Origin: Spirochaetota bacterium
Lineage (GTDB): Bacteria > Spirochaetota > Spirochaetia > Treponematales > UBA12059
Length of the DNA: 64,000 bases
Direction of reading: 5' to 3'
NCBI GenBank assembly: GCA_018816345.1
Contig: JAHIWG010000017.1
Location: 21,536 to 85,535 of the forward strand
The notes beneath the pieces are model-generated. The model saw only the letters and a list, made by a program, of their open reading frames with translations, was not told the DNA's origin and searched no databases. This document shows, one piece after another, positions 61,055 to 64,000 of this stretch (position 1 is the first letter of the stretch; every line of letters starts with the position of its first letter). A program made the translations under genes and the position numbers.

Positions 61055-62701
61055 CTACTTAGGCTCGGCGCCCTCGGTCTTGGGGCCCTTGAGGGAGTAG
61101 AGGAAGCGCTTTATCTTCTGCGTGGGGGTCTTCTCGAAGGGTTCGTGATGGAGGATAACCTTGGAGACCTTGCTGAACGCCGCGAGGCCCGAGTTGACTT
61201 CCTTGCGCACGAATTCCAGCAACTCCGCGGAAGCCTGCTCGAAATCCTCGATGCTGTCCTTATACTTGGCCTTGAGGTCGTCGATGACTTCCTGCTTCAG
61301 CTGGACGAGGGCGGTCAGGGTCGAGCCCTCGCCCATGACGAGCGATTCGGCGACGTACGCCGACTTGTTGATCATGGCCTCTATCTCCTCGGGATAGATA
61401 TTCTCTCCCGAGGCGCCGAGTATCATCGTCTTCAGGCGGCCCCTGATGAAGAGCCTTCCCTTCGCGTCGAATATTCCCAGGTCTCCCGTGCGGAACCAGC
61501 CGTCTTCCGTGAAGACCTCCTTGGTCTTCTCGGCGTCCTTGAAGTAGCCTTTCATGACGTTAGGGCCGCGGACCTGGATCTCTCCTTCCCCGGTATCGGG
61601 CTTAGGGTCGGCGATGCGCATGTCGACGCCCCTGAGCGCGGGGCCCGTCGAGCGAAGGGTCGTGTGATGGGGGGCGCTGCCCGCTATGAGCGGAGAGGTC
61701 TCGGTGAGCCCGTATCCTATGGCGTACGCGAAGCGGGCGTCGAGGAGGAACGCTTCCACGTCGGGCGCGACGGCGGAACCGCCTATGCCGAAGAATCTAA
61801 TCCTCCCTCCGAACGTCTTCTTGAGCTTGATCCCCGCCAGGCGGTGGAGGAGGGGCCTCAGGCTCTCGTGCTTATACGGCCCCATCTTCTGCAAGGCGGG
61901 GAGCACGCTGGCCCTGTATATCTTCTCGATTATTAGCGGGACCGACAGCATGATTGTCGGCCTGACCTTCTTAAGCGCGGGCAGGAGCACCGAAGCCACG
62001 GGCGGCTTGTCGAGGTACCAGTTCGAGGAGCCCTGGGCGATGCCGTTCAAGAGGCCGAGGGTGCACTCGTAGGTGTGCGCCAGCGGCAGGATGGACAGGA
62101 ACCGGTCGGTACGGTGCATCCTGATGATGGACCGAGACGCGACGACGTTGGATACGAGGTTCTTATGGGAAAGCATCACGCCCTTGGAGTTGCCTGTGGT
62201 ACCCGAGGTATAGAGCACCGCCGCGAGCGAGTCCTCGTCGAGGGGAGGGAAGGTCTCTTCTAGATTGGCCGACGCCGCCATCTTCCTCGCTTCCGGAGAG
62301 GCCAGGGACTCGATCGATATCGTCTCCCCGGGGAAGCCGGCTATCTTCTGCCTAAGCTTCTCCGAGACGACGACTACCTTGGCCTCGGAGTGCGCGATGA
62401 TATTGGCTATCTGTTCGGGGTTGAAGTCGGTGAGGATAGGCACTATCACGTAGCCGGCGGCGGTAGCGCCGAGGTAGGCCACGCCCCATTCCGGCCTGTT
62501 CTCCGAAAGGAGTATGGCGCGGTCTCCCTTCGCGAGCCCGCTAGCCGCGAGGCGGCCGGCGAAAACGGAGGCGAGAGGCCCTAGATCCTTGTAGTGAACG
62601 ACCGTAGAGCCGTCTACGGCGCATAGGGCGGGGCGCTCGGCGTAGGTCGCCGTGCTCTGGATTAAGACGTTGCGGAGCGTCTGGCTGGTTAAATTATACA
62701 A
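61055..62701 (-). CDS. Long-chain acyl-CoA synthetase (AMP-forming)
   Basis: TTG 62701; 548 residues. Adenylate-forming landmarks are LYTSGTTGNSKGVMLSHKNL (P-loop), the FSILPLAHTYECTLGLL-like A4 region, YGLTETSPLIAG (A5), GWFRTGDLGIFDAKGRLFIR (A7) and GRLKTMILGASGENIYPEEI (A8). The catalytic Lys of A10 is in K-T-P-T-Q-K-I-K-R. It activates a fatty acid to acyl-CoA via acyl-AMP. No beta-oxidation genes accompany it; with the glycolipid synthase it may serve lipid turnover. Confidence 0.9.
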   Translation of the reverse strand: MYNLTSQTLRNVLIQSTATYAERPALCAVDGSTVVHYKDLGPLASVFAGRLAASGLAKGDRAILLSENRPEWGVAYLGATAAGYVIVPILTDFNPEQIANIIAHSEAKVVVVSEKLRQKIAGFPGETISIESLASPEARKMAASANLEETFPPLDEDSLAAVLYTSGTTGNSKGVMLSHKNLVSNVVASRSIIRMHRTDRFLSILPLAHTYECTLGLLNGIAQGSSNWYLDKPPVASVLLPALKKVRPTIMLSVPLIIEKIYRASVLPALQKMGPYKHESLRPLLHRLAGIKLKKTFGGRIRFFGIGGSAVAPDVEAFLLDARFAYAIGYGLTETSPLIAGSAPHHTTLRSTGPALRGVDMRIADPKPDTGEGEIQVRGPNVMKGYFKDAEKTKEVFTEDGWFRTGDLGIFDAKGRLFIRGRLKTMILGASGENIYPEEIEAMINKSAYVAESLVMGEGSTLTALVQLKQEVIDDLKAKYKDSIEDFEQASAELLEFVRKEVNSGLAAFSKVSKVILHHEPFEKTPTQKIKRFLYSLKGPKTEGAEPK

Positions 62702-63275
62702 GGTAACCTTCCCTCATAGTAGATTGAAGATCGATAAACGATCGTTTTAGACAGGAAAACACGTAACTGTAGACAAAACAAAGATACTAAAGGTTGCGCG
62801 CCGCGACGATAATAATCGGGGATACTCTTCATTCCCCGGCAGTCTCTGTCGGACGTTATGTAGAGTAACCCGATTTAAGCGCTGGAGCTAGCCAAAATCA
62901 GGCGTTTTCCCCATTTCGCCGTCAGCGAGGCCTCGGGGCAGGCGACGTATAGCGTTTCCGGCCCGAAAGAGAGACTTCCTGGATTCCAAGCGGGCTCGCG
63001 TCGGAGGGGTCGAACCTGCGGAGCTCCGCAGGTCCATGGGCATCAGCACCCGGCTGTACTCGCCAAGGAGCCCTATCGCCCGCGGTTCATAGCGCATTAC
63101 GTAGAAACCCGCGATATCGACGGCGGTATGCCGACTACCGCTAAACTAGGCCCGGACAGAGGCAATCGACGTCGTGCGCTTCGGATAATGAGGACCGGGG
63201 CCGAATTGAGGCACTGGAGCAAGCTATATTCTGGTGTATACTATCATTGAGTAGCCCTATTAATCGGAGTAGCGC
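62702..63275. other. 574-bp gene-poor spacer
   Basis: Contains the promoter side of the acyl-CoA synthetase and a 20-bp perfect palindrome at 63014-63033. A minus-strand stretch (about 62888-63097) reads MRYEPRAIGLLGEYSRVLMP and other protein-like words but belongs to no family I recognise and may be a gene remnant. GGAG lies just before ATG 63276. Confidence 0.4.
63014..63033. repeat. 20-bp perfect palindrome
   Basis: ACCTGCGGAG followed by its exact complement CTCCGCAGGT, with no spacer. It may be a protein-binding site or a cruciform-forming remnant. Confidence 0.6.
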
Positions 63276-64000
63276 ATGACCCGAAACGCCTTTCCCGCAA
63301 GCCTCATGATTCGCGTCGCCACCTTGGCGGTACTGTCGCTATTCGGGGGGACGGCGTGGGGGGCACCCTATTCATGGGCTGATACGGGTGATGGCGACTG
63401 GAATAACGTGGCAAATTGGACTCCGATGGGTACGCCTGGAGTGAGCGATGATATAACCATTAATGGAGTTGGGCCTACAACCAACATCATTGCAGCGGTT
63501 AATTCCCTCAGCTTGGCCGTAGGGGCGACTTTTACGATTCCCGCCGCTGGCGTGACTGTTACAACGACTTTATCCAATGCAGGGGCTTTGACTTTAAACG
63601 GTAACTTAACAGTGAATGGTGATGCAACGCTCGCGACTATATCCGGAAGCAATTTTGATCTAATCATTGGTGGAAATGTAATCTTTAATGGACCTGTTAC
63701 AGGTGTTTCGGTTATATCCATAACAGGCACGACGGACATTAACACTGCGACTCTCACAACGAGCGGCGCGCAGACGTACAACGACGCGGTGACGCTCGGG
63801 GCGAACACGGTGCTGAGCGGTACGGCGATCGGGTTCGCTGGAACGGTGAACGCCGACCTCGCGGCGAACAACAGGACGCTAACGGTGAACGGGAGCGGCG
63901 CTACCACGTTCGGGGGAGCGGTCGGAGCGACGCAGAGCCTCTTGTCCCTGACTACCGACGCCGCAGGCACCGTGGTACTGAACGGAGGCGCGGTGACGAC
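63276..64000 (+). CDS. Repetitive autotransporter/adhesin-like surface protein (3' end outside window)
   Basis: ATG 63276 follows GGAG. The frame is open for 241 codons to the window end. Signal peptide IRVATLAVLSLFGGTAWGAP. The mature start (YSWADTGDGDWNNVANWTP) is the W-N-x3-N-W motif that opens many beta-helix adhesins. The rest is short Thr/Gly/Asn/Val repeats such as GANTVLSGTAIGFAGTVNAD and NNRTLTVNGSGATTFGGAVG. This predicts a right-handed beta helix exported across the outer membrane. Codon and GC use change inside the gene (AT-richer from about 63370 to 63745, then GC-rich). Confidence 0.75.
   Translation, partial: MTRNAFPASLMIRVATLAVLSLFGGTAWGAPYSWADTGDGDWNNVANWTPMGTPGVSDDITINGVGPTTNIIAAVNSLSLAVGATFTIPAAGVTVTTTLSNAGALTLNGNLTVNGDATLATISGSNFDLIIGGNVIFNGPVTGVSVISITGTTDINTATLTTSGAQTYNDAVTLGANTVLSGTAIGFAGTVNADLAANNRTLTVNGSGATTFGGAVGATQSLLSLTTDAAGTVVLNGGAVT

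Noticed and set aside
1-64000. CRISPR arrays, IS elements, tRNA and rRNA genes
   Set aside because: No regularly spaced repeats with unique spacers, no transposase-like protein, and no cloverleaf or rRNA-like sequence was found on inspection of the spacers.

Overview
The window is a gene-dense, GC-rich bacterial chromosome segment. Many secreted lipoproteins end their signal peptides in a Cys lipobox. Together with InlB-type, sulfatase-modifying-factor (FGE/SUMF1)-type and DUF1566 repeat lipoproteins, and an EtfB-EtfA-lactate dehydrogenase operon, this suggests a free-living or gut anaerobe, most plausibly of the Spirochaetota (Treponema/Spirochaeta-like). That assignment is inference; no rRNA gene or other marker is present. 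No tRNA, rRNA, IS element, CRISPR array or integrase was seen.

Layout. 1-7.4 kb: end of a short-chain dehydrogenase, a membrane LuxR regulator, an outer-membrane-type protein with an alpha/beta hydrolase lipoprotein, a flavin-binding PNPOx-like protein with DUF3788, a GNAT enzyme, an alpha-barrel protein and a decayed acetyltransferase. 7.5-11.9 kb: dicarboxylate/amino-acid symporter with an amino-acid racemase, then an ArsR regulator divergent from a thioredoxin-fold protein, a DGC protein and a DUF318 permease. 12.0-16.0 kb: etfB-etfA-lactate dehydrogenase and a TetR regulator behind a promoter carrying a perfect 13-bp dyad. 16.1-20.1 kb: rhodanese, a multihaem cytochrome c with an in-frame TGA, and ResB/CcsA haem-lyase genes. 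20.1-25.6 kb: a histidine kinase, an ornithine-racemase-like enzyme and two amidohydrolases. 25.6-27.7 kb: tyrS behind a tyrosine-rich leader peptide and terminator, then a YchJ-like protein.

27.8-44.0 kb is the accessory core. It is bounded by two AraC regulators, the first with a membrane-sensor N-terminus. Between them lie five intact or nearly intact paralogous lipoproteins whose signal peptides end in C-R-S-P, one broken lipoprotein, and a lipocalin (blc) with a second broken copy. The lipoproteins are mosaics of a shared N-terminal region with LamG, InlB-type, DUF1566 and FGE/C-type-lectin domains. Four of them share a newly noticed promoter: a 24-bp element (TTC-N3-GAA dyad ending GGACG), then exactly 20 bp, then a TATAAC-like -10 box. 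Four tandem half-elements at about 22-bp spacing precede blc. I read this as a co-regulated surface-lipoprotein system that grew by duplication.

44-64 kb: an FMN-reductase-like protein, a kinase/pseudokinase pair, glutaminase, a c-haem-sensing diguanylate cyclase, a TetR-transporter-esterase cluster, a TPR pseudogene, a diacylglycerol glycosyltransferase, a carboxylesterase, ornithine carbamoyltransferase, a TetR/DUF2271 pair, a long-chain acyl-CoA synthetase and the start of a large repetitive surface protein. Several reading frames are broken by single lesions (TGA in the cytochrome, TAG in a lipoprotein, a missing in-frame start for tyrS). Raw reads should be checked before biological meaning is attached to any of them.
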